Below, piece after piece: positions 1 through 8,059 of a DNA stretch of 43,840 nucleotides. The position numbers and the translations under genes are program-made. Numbering within the stretch: position 1 is the first letter of the stretch; each line of letters starts with the position of its first letter. Under the pieces are notes generated by a model, which had not been told where the DNA came from, did no database searches, and saw only the letters and a list, made by a program, of their open reading frames with translations. This DNA is from a candidate division WWE3 bacterium GW2011_GWB1_41_6 (GTDB lineage Bacteria; Patescibacteriota; WWE3; UBA101185; UBA10185), in contig LCBS01000002.1 in the NCBI GenBank assembly GCA_000997355.1, forward strand, positions 11,144 to 54,983. Direction: 5' to 3'.

Positions 1-438
1 ATCCACACTGTTATAAATTATGTCTTGGGACACACCTGCCGTGACCTTAACTCCATAAGGATCCATCTGTGTGTGATTAAAGACCGTAACTACAGGTTCG
101 TACTTTTTTAGCGCGGTTACTACGCTATTAATTGCACCGGGAAGCAAAGTATCATCATCACAAAAGAACCAAACGTATCTTGTAGGAGCCAACTCGTAAC
201 AAGTACACACGTTCCCGTTAAAACCCAAATTCTTCTCGTTCCGGTTATAAATTAAATTGGGAATTCTATCTTTATAGCCTGAAACCATTTCTTGGGTATT
301 ATCCGGCGAGGTGTCATCCGATACTAATATTATTACCTCATCAGTATTCTGTTTCTCTAACTCTTTGAGAATTTCTTCTAAAGTCTCGGATCGGTTATAT
401 GTAGGTATAGCAAATGTTAGTAATGGTTTATTTTCCAT
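1..438 (-). CDS. Family 2 glycosyltransferase, C-terminus cut by window edge
   Basis: This 146-codon open frame runs off the left edge, so only the N-terminal part is present. It begins MENKPLLTFAIPTYNR, the usual GT-A opening of family 2 enzymes, followed by a VSDDTSPDNT segment (the VDDGSxDxT-like nucleotide-binding site, around residues 39-48) and FFCDDDTLLPGAI (around residues 91-103), which is the DXD metal/nucleotide-sugar site. It is a cytoplasmic transferase of a sugar from a nucleotide-sugar donor. The ATG lies inside the last codons of the upstream methyltransferase (11-nt overlap), so the two are very likely co-transcribed and translationally coupled. Donor and acceptor cannot be told. 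Confidence 0.85.
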   Translation of the reverse strand, partial: MENKPLLTFAIPTYNRSETLEEILKELEKQNTDEVIILVSDDTSPDNTQEMVSGYKDRIPNLIYNRNEKNLGFNGNVCTCYELAPTRYVWFFCDDDTLLPGAINSVVTALKKYEPVVTVFNHTQMDPYGVKVTAGVSQDIIYNSVD

Positions 439-1099
439 TTTCGTTTTTAGCAACAACTAAAAATTGGTAACTAAAAAGAGTTGGGAGGAGTTTATTTAAA
501 TAGTTTAAACGTGTCAGTATACCAAACTGGTTATAAGGTAATACTTTAACTAGCTCCAACCCCGCAGACTCTACCATATGTGCTCCCGATTTTACAGTAT
601 AAAATTTCAAATGAGTCTTATCTAAAGTTCCAAAATCTTTATAATCCCATTTCCCCATTAGTAACAACAACCTATTTAAAATAAATGCTACGTTAGGCAG
701 CGACACAATAACTATTCCATCCGGTTTCAAATATCTCATAAGGTTCGTTAGAACTCCCACAGGGTTGACTAAGTGTTCTAGTACATCGGCAAATATTATT
801 ACATCGTAACGTCCATCAGTGTTATCTAGTTCAAAACTATCATTATTTAAATTTACTATAAACACATTTCTGTAACCTTTTCTTAGTGCTTGTTCTGAAA
901 CTTGCCTATTAACTTCAATTCCGTCGACTACACATCGCTTCTTTTCTTTAAGTAACCTTCCCAGGTTCCCAGTCCAACACCCCACATCCAAACAAAGAGA
1001 ATCCTCAGGAACTTCTTCGTAGACGAACATGTTCAAAGAATTGGAGTAATCTCCCGATGCTATTGTAGTAGTATTGTTTGTATCTATATTATTTAACAC
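428..1099 (-). CDS. Class I SAM-dependent methyltransferase
   Basis: A 223-aa protein with a Rossmann-type SAM-binding motif I, LDVGCWTGNLG, at about residues 37-47, an acidic loop after strand 2 (DGIEVN) and the post-II segment DVIIFADVLEHLVNP at about residues 99-113, typical of the Methyltransf_11/23 group. The start is a GTG lying inside the end of the upstream methyltransferase gene (11-nt overlap), and its own end overlaps the next GT2 start by 11 nt. No Shine-Dalgarno is visible, so translation probably depends on coupling. Its place beside glycosyltransferases suggests O-methylation of a glycan or of its lipid-linked precursor, but the substrate is inference. Confidence 0.85.
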   Translation of the reverse strand: MLNNIDTNNTTTIASGDYSNSLNMFVYEEVPEDSLCLDVGCWTGNLGRLLKEKKRCVVDGIEVNRQVSEQALRKGYRNVFIVNLNNDSFELDNTDGRYDVIIFADVLEHLVNPVGVLTNLMRYLKPDGIVIVSLPNVAFILNRLLLLMGKWDYKDFGTLDKTHLKFYTVKSGAHMVESAGLELVKVLPYNQFGILTRLNYLNKLLPTLFSYQFLVVAKNENGK

Positions 1100-1898
1100 T
1101 TTTAATATAAAAAACTTCTGCTTGTTTCTTAAATAAATTATGTTTCAGTAATCTTTCTTCCAGTTTCATAATCTTTGGATATATAGAAGTAAGGTGCTTA
1201 ACTTTTGTTAATGGTACAAACCTATCCAACCATCCAAAAAGGAAAAAGAACACATGGCCGTGTCCTATTTCCTGCACTTCAAATCCAGTATCCCTTAGAA
1301 GCATAGCAACTTTTTGATAATCCACCGGATACTTCTCCGGAATTTTTCCATCAACTACCAAATCATCGGGAAACTTATTTTTAAAGAATGCCGGAAATAG
1401 TGCGAAGATATTTCTTCCTAATCTAATAAAAATGTTGTTAGAACTTAGGTCGCTTAAGAAGAACTTGCCGCCTGGTTTAAGTTTTTGATATATCTCACTG
1501 AATATATCTCCGTGATCAAATGAGTGGTGCAATACATGAAGCATAAACGCTGCATCTAAAGTACCATCCTCAATCTGCGGTATTTTATTATCTTTTATTT
1601 TATAGAAAGTGTAACCTGGATAGTACTCTTTTGCTTTTTTTACAGCCTGTTCCGCTATATCTACTCCGTAAAAAAAGTATTCTTCCAGATTTCTGGCCTC
1701 AAAAAAGATATCCAAAGAGGTGCCTGATCCGCATCCATATTCTAAAATATTTTTCTTGTCTTCTATCCAATTAAAACCTTCGATTTGCTCTTTATTTGCA
1801 TAATAATAAAAGATGTTTTTGGTAAATTCCTTTTTCCCGGCTAATGAGTTTTGGTTAAAAAATAGTTCTTGATCTGTTATTACATTGCTTTTATTCAT
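1089..1898 (-). CDS. Class I SAM-dependent methyltransferase
   Basis: A 269-aa protein with motif I ILEYGCGSGTSLD at about residues 51-63 and the downstream signature AAFMLHVLHHSFDHGD, followed by LKPGGKFFLSD, the usual order of Methyltransf_11/12/25 enzymes. The C-terminal part is aromatic and basic (FFFLFGWLDRFVPL) and may bind a membrane-associated acceptor, which is inference. It follows the 195-aa methyltransferase by 6 nt and overlaps the next methyltransferase by 11 nt, so three methyltransferases are read as one unit. No strong Shine-Dalgarno precedes the ATG. Confidence 0.85.
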   Translation of the reverse strand: MNKSNVITDQELFFNQNSLAGKKEFTKNIFYYYANKEQIEGFNWIEDKKNILEYGCGSGTSLDIFFEARNLEEYFFYGVDIAEQAVKKAKEYYPGYTFYKIKDNKIPQIEDGTLDAAFMLHVLHHSFDHGDIFSEIYQKLKPGGKFFLSDLSSNNIFIRLGRNIFALFPAFFKNKFPDDLVVDGKIPEKYPVDYQKVAMLLRDTGFEVQEIGHGHVFFFLFGWLDRFVPLTKVKHLTSIYPKIMKLEERLLKHNLFKKQAEVFYIKSVK

Positions 1899-1904
1899 GT
1901 TTTT

Positions 1905-2492
1905 CTAAACTTTCTGAAGCGTAATCATAAGTTCTGTCGCGCCACCTACCCAGTAGCACCACACTCTTTCAAAAAATATTGGACTTAAATTAATTAGTTT
2001 ATTCAATAACAGAACAAATGGTTTTGCGAACCATACACACTGATTAGCATGAATGTATTTTGCGTAAAATCCTTTGTTTGGGTAAAGGCCAAAATACTTT
2101 ATCTCTTTCTCAAGTATCTTGTATTCCACGTTAGTATAAAAATGCTGGTAATTATTACTTTTCAAACAGTCGAAACTCATGTATCCGAATGGCCTAATGT
2201 GTGTAATATCGGTAAAAGCACCCAAAGAAGAAAAGTGAGGAACCCTCATATACAAAATACCTCCCGGCTTCAAAAACCTATAAACTTCCTCCAATTTTCT
2301 TAAAGGATTTTCCAAATGTTCGAGCACGTGATACATATGAGCTTCATCTGCGTAATTATCAGGAAAGGGATAGGGTACTTGGTTCAAGTCATGGACAACA
2401 TCTACGTAACCCTCAATTTTAACTGTATCCACACCTATAGAGTTGGGTATTCTGGTTTTCCCACAACCGAGATTAAGTACTATTTTTTCCAT
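1905..2492 (-). CDS. Predicted SAM-dependent methyltransferase, first gene of its operon
   Basis: The 195-aa protein begins MEKIVLNLGCGKTRIP, with SAM motif I almost at the N-terminus, then DNYADEAHMYHVLEHLENP and FLKPGGILYMRVPHFSS, as in the short Methyltransf_11 proteins of polysaccharide loci. A longer GTG start at 2513 is possible, but I chose the ATG at 2492. An extended -10 (TG-C-TATACT, 2500-2508) ends 7 nt before this ATG, so transcription should begin at or just before it, downstream of the GTG. It heads the leftward group of three methyltransferases and a GT2. The substrate is unknown and is probably a glycan intermediate. Confidence 0.82.
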   Translation of the reverse strand: MEKIVLNLGCGKTRIPNSIGVDTVKIEGYVDVVHDLNQVPYPFPDNYADEAHMYHVLEHLENPLRKLEEVYRFLKPGGILYMRVPHFSSLGAFTDITHIRPFGYMSFDCLKSNNYQHFYTNVEYKILEKEIKYFGLYPNKGFYAKYIHANQCVWFAKPFVLLLNKLINLSPIFFERVWCYWVGGATELMITLQKV

Positions 2493-2508
2493 ATAAAATA
2501 GTATAGCA
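2493..2508 (-). promoter_or_regulatory. Extended -10 promoter giving a probable leaderless mRNA
   Basis: On the minus strand TG-C-TATACT is followed by seven bases and then ATG. No Shine-Dalgarno is present. The distance puts the transcription start at the start codon. No convincing -35 is seen, which is usual for extended -10 promoters. Confidence 0.6.
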
Positions 2509-2551
2509 TTCACTTTTTATACAGTCCTGCATAAAGTAAAGGCTTCGCTCA

Positions 2552-2587
2552 TTGCCACCAACTTCAAAATTAAGGTATTATAGTTGA
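2552..2587 (+). promoter_or_regulatory. Promoter with -35 TTGCCA and -10 TATTAT six nt before ATG
   Basis: TTGCCA (2552-2557), an 18-nt spacer, TATTAT (2576-2581), then six bases and the ATG at 2588. There is no room for a Shine-Dalgarno after the predicted transcription start, so the mRNA is probably leaderless. It is divergent from the methyltransferase promoter 50 nt away. Confidence 0.6.
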
Positions 2588-3871
2588 ATGAAGGGTTTTT
2601 TCGTTTTTAGTTCTGTAGCAGTTGTTGTTTTTATTTTAAAACTATCAATATCAACGCTTGGCTATAATAATGACATCGAGATATGGAAACACGTATCTAG
2701 AGGAATGTTAGATGGGTTTTTAAACGGCAGGGTCATATATACATATACTCAATTTTATAACCACGGTCCAATCAGATCTTACGCATTATATTTCTTAGCG
2801 TTTGCTTTAAATAAATTATCCCTTAATGACATGTATACATTCCACATCTGGGTGGTATTTTTCCTATCCATATTCGACACTATCATGGCATTATTAATCT
2901 GGAAAATATTCGGAAAAGTATCATCGCTTATTTACTTGTTAAATCCGGTAAGTTTACTTATCACCGGATATCACTCACAGATAGAAAGCACAACTATTAT
3001 GATAGGTTTGTTAAGTTGGTTCGTTTTACTAAAGGCAAAAGATCTCTATGAAAAGAAGAATCCCAAGTATAAAAAACTCCTGATTGCCTCCGCCATAATT
3101 TTAGGATTTTCTCTGGGTATAAAACACGTTTTATTCTTTTTCCCGTTTTACGTATTTCTTATGCACCGCAGGAATAAGATCTTTAAAACCTCGGATATTA
3201 TTACTTATATCTTTATACCGTATTTTATCTTTTTCGGACTTTTCGGAATAGAAATCTTACGTGATTCTTATCATCCTGCAGCGATCACATTTAGGAATAT
3301 AAAGATGTTTGTATTTGACTACAGAAGCGGAGGGCTGTACGGTACTTCCGGTTTTGCTCAGCTTCTTCATCTATTTTTACCGGCTGCTTACATACAAAAA
3401 TACTTTTCGTGGACGCCTTTCTTTAAAGATTATTCATTTTTCTTTGTTACAAGTTTGTTATTATTTGGTGTATTGGCGATAAATAAAGTAAAGGATATTA
3501 AGATCGTGTACCCACTTTATTTACTTGCGATGTTTGCCTTTTCACCTTCCTTGGCAAATCAATATATGGCTGTCCCATTGCTAGCAATGTCTGTGTTTTA
3601 TAAAAATATTATTGCGTTCATATACTTTTTAAATACTTATATTTATTTAGCTGCAGGTCCTTCAGCAAATATTAGCGGCTTAGTCCGGTACCAAATGAAT
3701 TTACTGATAGGTAATATTAAAGTTCCATTCTTTCCTTGGAGTATGTCAACTCAGCATCAGGATAAGTATTCACAAGTGTGGGCTATACTGCTGGCAATTC
3801 TTCTTCTGTACCAGATGTACTACACTCCGACAAGAAAGCAGGTTGTTAATATAATTAAAAATTATTTATGA
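2588..3871 (+). CDS. Polytopic GT-C-type membrane glycosyltransferase (putative)
   Basis: A 427-aa protein made largely of hydrophobic segments, beginning with a membrane segment (FSSVAVVVFILKL). The first outside loop carries NNDIEIWKHVSRG and YNHGPIRSYALYFLAF, in the place where GT-C enzymes carry their catalytic acidic residue. The overall look is of the mannosyltransferase/DUF2029-like GT-C group, which use polyprenyl-phosphate sugars outside the membrane. No closer family is recognised. The gene overlaps the next by an ATGA. DNA here is very AT-rich: a hand count of 3601-3660 gave 14 G+C in 60. Function as a glycosyltransferase is inferred from topology and neighbours. Confidence 0.65.
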   Translation: MKGFFVFSSVAVVVFILKLSISTLGYNNDIEIWKHVSRGMLDGFLNGRVIYTYTQFYNHGPIRSYALYFLAFALNKLSLNDMYTFHIWVVFFLSIFDTIMALLIWKIFGKVSSLIYLLNPVSLLITGYHSQIESTTIMIGLLSWFVLLKAKDLYEKKNPKYKKLLIASAIILGFSLGIKHVLFFFPFYVFLMHRRNKIFKTSDIITYIFIPYFIFFGLFGIEILRDSYHPAAITFRNIKMFVFDYRSGGLYGTSGFAQLLHLFLPAAYIQKYFSWTPFFKDYSFFFVTSLLLFGVLAINKVKDIKIVYPLYLLAMFAFSPSLANQYMAVPLLAMSVFYKNIIAFIYFLNTYIYLAAGPSANISGLVRYQMNLLIGNIKVPFFPWSMSTQHQDKYSQVWAILLAILLLYQMYYTPTRKQVVNIIKNYL

Positions 3872-4266
3872 TTAAAAAACTATCTTTAGCAGCATACTTT
3901 TCTGCATTTACTTTTATTATCATTATGTTGGTAATTTTCATAAAAACATATACTGATGAGGGAAATAAAATAACAATACGGAAAGCCGCCAATATAACGG
4001 AGTGCCCAAAATCCTCAGATGAGGTGGATGTAACGGCAAATGTTATCGAGCAATGTGATGGAAACAAAGAATGCATCTATTCACAACCCTTTGAAAAAGC
4101 CGTATCCGGTTGTATCAATAAACATAAGGTGGAGTGGAGCTGTCAAGATTCCGGAATTTTTAAAGCTCTATATTCATCAACAAACGTCATAGATAAAAAA
4201 ACCGGTAATATAGAGACAACAATTCGCTGTCCGGGAAGAATTTTCAAACCTGCTAATAGCGTTTAA
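3868..4266 (+). CDS. Small membrane-anchored, extracytoplasmic six-cysteine protein of unknown function
   Basis: A 132-aa protein I do not recognise. Residues 1-7 are basic (MIKKLSL) and residues 8-27 form one membrane segment. The rest (about 105 aa) should lie outside the cell and has six cysteines (NITEC, IEQC, KEC, SGC, WSC, IRC), an even number that would allow three disulfides. There is no lipobox. It is tied to the preceding GT-C gene by an ATGA overlap, so the two are probably made together. A role as an accessory subunit or target of the GT-C enzyme is conjecture. Confidence 0.6.
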   Translation: MIKKLSLAAYFSAFTFIIIMLVIFIKTYTDEGNKITIRKAANITECPKSSDEVDVTANVIEQCDGNKECIYSQPFEKAVSGCINKHKVEWSCQDSGIFKALYSSTNVIDKKTGNIETTIRCPGRIFKPANSV

Positions 4267-4277
4267 CTACACGAAAG

Positions 4278-4293
4278 TGATATTATTACTTTT
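4278..4293 (+). promoter_or_regulatory. Extended -10 promoter seven nt before ATG (leaderless)
   Basis: TG-A-TATTAT (4278-4286) is followed by seven bases and the ATG at 4294. No Shine-Dalgarno is seen in the 27-nt gap after the Cys-rich gene. It would let the sulfotransferase be transcribed independently. Confidence 0.55.
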
Positions 4294-5187
4294 ATGGATT
4301 CAATAGATTTTATCGGCATCGGTGCTCCCAAAAGCGGTTCTACATGGCTTAGTAAGTGTCTGGAAGAACATCCACAAATATTACTTTCATCTAAGAAAAC
4401 TAGGAAGGAAGTACTATTCTTTAATACGGATGATATATGGGGTGAGCATAAAACAAACAGACTATCCTGTTATAATCGTGGATTTGAATGGTATCTACAG
4501 CAATTTCCTGAACCAAAAGTTGGATACTTACGTGGTGAATTTAGCGCATCGTATATGGCAGATCCAGTCGCGTATGAAAGAATTAAGGAACATTTGCCAA
4601 ATGTTAAACTAGTAGCTATTCTTAGAAATCCTGTTGATATGGTCTACTCGTCATATTGGTATTTTTATCATGGAACATTACTTGACGTCCCGGAGAGTTT
4701 TTCGGAATCTTTATCTAAAGGAATGTTTATTGATAAAGGATTTTATTATAAACACTTAAAGAAATTTTATGATAACTTTCCTGCTGATAATATCCATGTA
4801 GTTATTTACGACGATACAATTAAAAACCCTACCTCCGTCACACGTGACTTATATAATTTTTTGGGAGTAGATCCAAGTTTCATTCCCCCATCAATTGATA
4901 AGAGAATTAACAGTGCCTATGAAACAAAAAGCAAACTCTTAAAAGATATTATTCATAAGTGTATGGTCGCCATCGATAGATTAGAACTTGAGAATGTACG
5001 AATGCGAATCTTAGAGAGTAGGACACTCTTTAATATTTATTCTACAATTAATAAACGCCCCAGCCAGTATCCAAAAATGAGCGTTGATGACAGAAAAAAA
5101 TGTGTTGAGATTTTTATGGATGATATTAATTCTCTGGAAAAGTTACTCAACAGGGATTTTAGTTCCTGGAAATCGGTTGAATCTTAA
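4294..5187 (+). CDS. P-loop sulfotransferase (PAPS-dependent)
   Basis: A 297-aa protein with both PAPS signatures of the Sulfotransfer_1 family: the 5'-phosphosulfate loop GAPKSGSTWL at residues 10-19, with the expected Lys13, and the 3'-phosphate site LRNPVDMVYSSYW at about 110-122, with Arg111 and Ser119. It transfers sulfate from 3'-phosphoadenylyl sulfate to a hydroxyl or amine, most likely on a glycan given the neighbours. The protein is soluble, with no signal or membrane segment, so it would act in the cytoplasm on a lipid-linked or nucleotide-linked precursor. Its TAA shares a TTAA with the stop of the convergent gene. No PAPS-synthesis gene is in the window. Confidence 0.88.
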   Translation: MDSIDFIGIGAPKSGSTWLSKCLEEHPQILLSSKKTRKEVLFFNTDDIWGEHKTNRLSCYNRGFEWYLQQFPEPKVGYLRGEFSASYMADPVAYERIKEHLPNVKLVAILRNPVDMVYSSYWYFYHGTLLDVPESFSESLSKGMFIDKGFYYKHLKKFYDNFPADNIHVVIYDDTIKNPTSVTRDLYNFLGVDPSFIPPSIDKRINSAYETKSKLLKDIIHKCMVAIDRLELENVRMRILESRTLFNIYSTINKRPSQYPKMSVDDRKKCVEIFMDDINSLEKLLNRDFSSWKSVES

Positions 5188-6236
5188 CTGATACTGTTAT
5201 GGATATTCGATATAGTCTGAACCCTATGATGATAAGTATGCTCAGCTAATACTCTTTGTTTACCTGCTTCTATTATCTTTAATCTCTCATTAGGATATTT
5301 AAGATAGTGTTGTATCTTCTCCGTCCAATCGACTTTATCATCAGCAATCACTATCTCATCGCCCTCTCTAAAATATTTTCTTATGCATGCAACATCGTCA
5401 GTAATTTCAAAACCTCCGCATGCAGGTATTTTAAATGTCCGTTCGTTACAGTCTCCTCCATACTTCTTCTGATACTCCTCATGGACGTTCAAGGATACGG
5501 TGGATGATGTGTATATTTTTCTTTCATCCTCTAAACTTAATTTAGGTTTTTGCAAAGCTTTAAGATAAGGGATGTTAAAATATTGACCACCTTTTTGGAT
5601 TAAGGATAGGATACGGTCTGTAGCAGCCCAATCCTGACCGTAAGTACGAACGTTATAGATGCTCCGCATAGGGAGTATGACTTCTTTAAAAAACGCGCGT
5701 TTTTCAGGAAGATTGGTACCAAGGAAGGATATATCGGAGTGGAATCGCTCCGAATATTCCGGATAGTGCATAGTTTTGTCTGCTGCTAAAGGGATTGTGT
5801 AATGTTTATAACCGGTCTCCTTTTCAAAACCTTCCATTCGTGGATCACCGACTTCACAAACATTGTAGTATACATCCCCAAATCTGCCGGACTTTATCAT
5901 GTTGGTATATTCAGGCATATCAGACAGACCGGGAGATTCGTTAATGCGTAATTTTGATAGAGGTGATTTCCAAAACGGTATCGAGACGAAAACTTTGGCT
6001 CCATTCTTCCTTGCTTGCTGTATATTTTCCAAATCCAGAAATTTCAGAACATACGAATTAATACCTGTAAAAATTATATGAGGTTTGTATTCTTCTATTT
6101 CTTTCTTTTGGTTGCTATCAGCTGTAAGAAATCTAAAATCGTGACCTAAGTCCGTGAAAGCGTTCTTATAGCCATTGTAAATTGTCCTTCCTGCGTAGAT
6201 TGTATTAAGATGGGGAACGAAATATAATATTTTCAT
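5184..6236 (-). CDS. CgeB-like glycosyltransferase (Glyco_trans_1_2 C-terminal domain)
   Basis: A 350-aa GT-B protein beginning MKILYFVPHLNTIYAG. The C-terminal half has the hallmark of the CgeB/Glyco_trans_1_2 group: ACGGFEITDD, then REGDEIVIADD, then HYLKYPNERLKIIEAGKQ and AEHTYHHR. The open frame extends 26 codons upstream to 6314, but those codons lie wholly within the FkbM gene, so I chose the ATG at 6236, one base after that gene's stop. Family members transfer sugars in spore, antibiotic or surface-glycan pathways. The donor is unknown. The gene is co-transcribed with the FkbM methyltransferase and converges on the sulfotransferase. Confidence 0.83.
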   Translation of the reverse strand: MKILYFVPHLNTIYAGRTIYNGYKNAFTDLGHDFRFLTADSNQKKEIEEYKPHIIFTGINSYVLKFLDLENIQQARKNGAKVFVSIPFWKSPLSKLRINESPGLSDMPEYTNMIKSGRFGDVYYNVCEVGDPRMEGFEKETGYKHYTIPLAADKTMHYPEYSERFHSDISFLGTNLPEKRAFFKEVILPMRSIYNVRTYGQDWAATDRILSLIQKGGQYFNIPYLKALQKPKLSLEDERKIYTSSTVSLNVHEEYQKKYGGDCNERTFKIPACGGFEITDDVACIRKYFREGDEIVIADDKVDWTEKIQHYLKYPNERLKIIEAGKQRVLAEHTYHHRVQTISNIHNSIS

Positions 6237-6237
6237 T

Positions 6238-6909
6238 CTAACTTTTTCTGACGAAACCTTCCCAAACGAACGGATAACTATATGAAGAGTTGTGTGTTTG
6301 AAGTAACTTTTCAACTATCCGTTTTCTTTCTTTGGCGGCATTAGGTACCGTGGTATGAAACTGAACTTGCAATTCCTTTATATGACTGATGAACCCTGAC
6401 TCAATAATCCTGTCTAATAGTGAGTACTCTCCACCTTCAATATTTATAGATATTAGATCAATATCCTTGGATAAATTTAATTCTTTTACTATCTCTGAAA
6501 CATCACGCAAGGCGATTTTCTGCTTATCTTGGCCTTCAGAATAGACTGAACTTTTTTCTCCCAACACACTGATGAACATTTCCCCATTAGTCCCCGAAAG
6601 ACCGTAATTAAATATGTGAACATTAGGGCTGTTATTATATTTTGATACAAGAGTCTTATAGAAAGTGTCTACTGGTTCAAAAATGTAAATATTTGGACTA
6701 TACTTCTTCAAGATCCTGTCAGAAAAAACACCAATATAACCACCCACGTCAAAAACAATACTGTCCTGGTTTAATACGTGATCGACTAATAAAGTTTCTT
6801 CACCGTTATCGTAAAACCACTTACCTAAATTCTCCTTGTAAATGTTATTTCCTAATATTTTGTAATATAAATAATAAAAAAAACCTGCGATTCTTTTTGC
6901 TAACTTCAT
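6238..6909 (-). CDS. FkbM-family methyltransferase
   Basis: A 223-aa protein with VFDVGGYIGVFSDRIL as SAM motif I, IFEPVDTFY after strand 2 (the EP pair that is conserved in the FkbM family), NYGLSGTNGEM, and the D-x-I-x-I-x-I-E-G motif as LISINIEGGEYSLL. These are the standard landmarks of the Methyltransf_21 family, which O-methylates sugars in polysaccharides and natural products. A perfect AGGAGG sits 6 nt upstream of the ATG and overlaps the stop of the preceding GT4 gene, so it is an internal operon gene that relies on a Shine-Dalgarno. Confidence 0.88.
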   Translation of the reverse strand: MKLAKRIAGFFYYLYYKILGNNIYKENLGKWFYDNGEETLLVDHVLNQDSIVFDVGGYIGVFSDRILKKYSPNIYIFEPVDTFYKTLVSKYNNSPNVHIFNYGLSGTNGEMFISVLGEKSSVYSEGQDKQKIALRDVSEIVKELNLSKDIDLISINIEGGEYSLLDRIIESGFISHIKELQVQFHTTVPNAAKERKRIVEKLLQTHNSSYSYPFVWEGFVRKS

Positions 6910-6919
6910 TTCCTACCTC

Positions 6920-8059
6920 CTAAGTAAACAAACTTGAAAAAATAACATTGTAATCAAAAGAAGCTGAAAATTCCACGGCGTTTTTACGATATATATCATT
7001 GATTTCGGGTTGCATAAGTTTTGTTACCGCATCCACAATATTCTCTATATTTTCCTCTATAACTATACCTGCATTTGAATCCCGGATCTGCTTAGACATC
7101 CAAGGTAAGTCAGTCAGTACCGGAGGAACTCCGCACGCCAAATACTTCTTTATTTTTCCCGGATCTGCGTAATATGTCCAGGTATCTAAACTTTTTATAT
7201 AAGGAGCTATTGCGACACAAGACTTGGCAATTTCTGCTTCTAAAACTTCATCTTCTTCTATCTTTCCTTTAAAATCACAGTATTCGCCCACACCTAAACT
7301 TGAAGCTAAGTTTTTCAACTCGATCCTGTATTCCCCACCGCCAATGATCTTGAATTTTAACCCCGGAATGTTTTTTATTAACTGAGGAAGTGCTTGTATT
7401 ACTAATTGAACACCTTGTTTCGGTATAAGTATCCCCATATAAACTAAAGTCGTTCTTTCACACTCGGTATATGAATATTTTTTTATCCGGTCCCGCCACA
7501 CACCATAAGGCACCACTTTTTGCACTTTATAAATTGACTTGGGAATACCCCACAAATTTTCCCTGGCTTCTGCCATTCTCGGAGACAAATCCCACACTTC
7601 ATCTGAATTCTTATACCCGGAAACATTAATAAACTTATATATCCGGTTTTTTAATTCCGAATCAAACCGGTTTCCCGGCACAAAATCTATTACCCAATAA
7701 ACGGTTTTTTCAACCTTTTTAATAAACTTTAACAACTCACCGGACAATGTACATAATCCATCCATCCCGATGTAGTAATCCCAAACTAACTTAGAACCGA
7801 CAACCCATTTCACTGTGTAAAACAATTCCTTTAGGTAAATCAACGGTTCCGGCCAATTCTTATAATCTCTTGATCTCTCCTCCTTACAAAAAGCTCCGTC
7901 TCTATACCATGTATAATAGCTGCATCTATCTTCAGCCTCGTTAAAACTATGGCGTATGTGAAGTACATTCTTATATTTGTTCTTGTTAAGGTAAATCACC
8001 AGATCATCGTCAGGCTGCGTAAGATATTTGTGAGCAACAATTGCAATATTTTTAGACAC
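6920..8059 (-). CDS. Family 4 (GT-B) glycosyltransferase
   Basis: A 379-aa GT-B protein. The C-terminal domain shows LVYMGILIPKQGVQLVIQAL, KFKIIGGGEYRIEL and the donor-site region ADPGKIKKYLACGVPPVLTDLPW, a variant of the usual EGFGLxxxEAMA in which PGKIKKYLACGVP is the typical divergent form. It starts at a GTG whose first G is the last base of the preceding stop codon (TAGTG), which is strong coupling to the broken GT2 upstream. The coupling uses the second frame of that GT2, so the frame is still under selection or was until recently. The sugar specificity is unknown. Confidence 0.83.
   Translation of the reverse strand: MSKNIAIVAHKYLTQPDDDLVIYLNKNKYKNVLHIRHSFNEAEDRCSYYTWYRDGAFCKEERSRDYKNWPEPLIYLKELFYTVKWVVGSKLVWDYYIGMDGLCTLSGELLKFIKKVEKTVYWVIDFVPGNRFDSELKNRIYKFINVSGYKNSDEVWDLSPRMAEARENLWGIPKSIYKVQKVVPYGVWRDRIKKYSYTECERTTLVYMGILIPKQGVQLVIQALPQLIKNIPGLKFKIIGGGEYRIELKNLASSLGVGEYCDFKGKIEEDEVLEAEIAKSCVAIAPYIKSLDTWTYYADPGKIKKYLACGVPPVLTDLPWMSKQIRDSNAGIVIEENIENIVDAVTKLMQPEINDIYRKNAVEFSASFDYNVIFSSLFT

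Noticed and set aside
2493-2513. Upstream GTG start for the 1905-2492 methyltransferase
   Set aside because: It lies upstream of the predicted transcription start of an extended -10 promoter and adds seven residues before a complete family N-terminus.
6237-6314. N-terminal extension of the CgeB-like gene
   Set aside because: It lies entirely inside the well-supported FkbM gene in another frame, and the family N-terminus starts at MKILYF.
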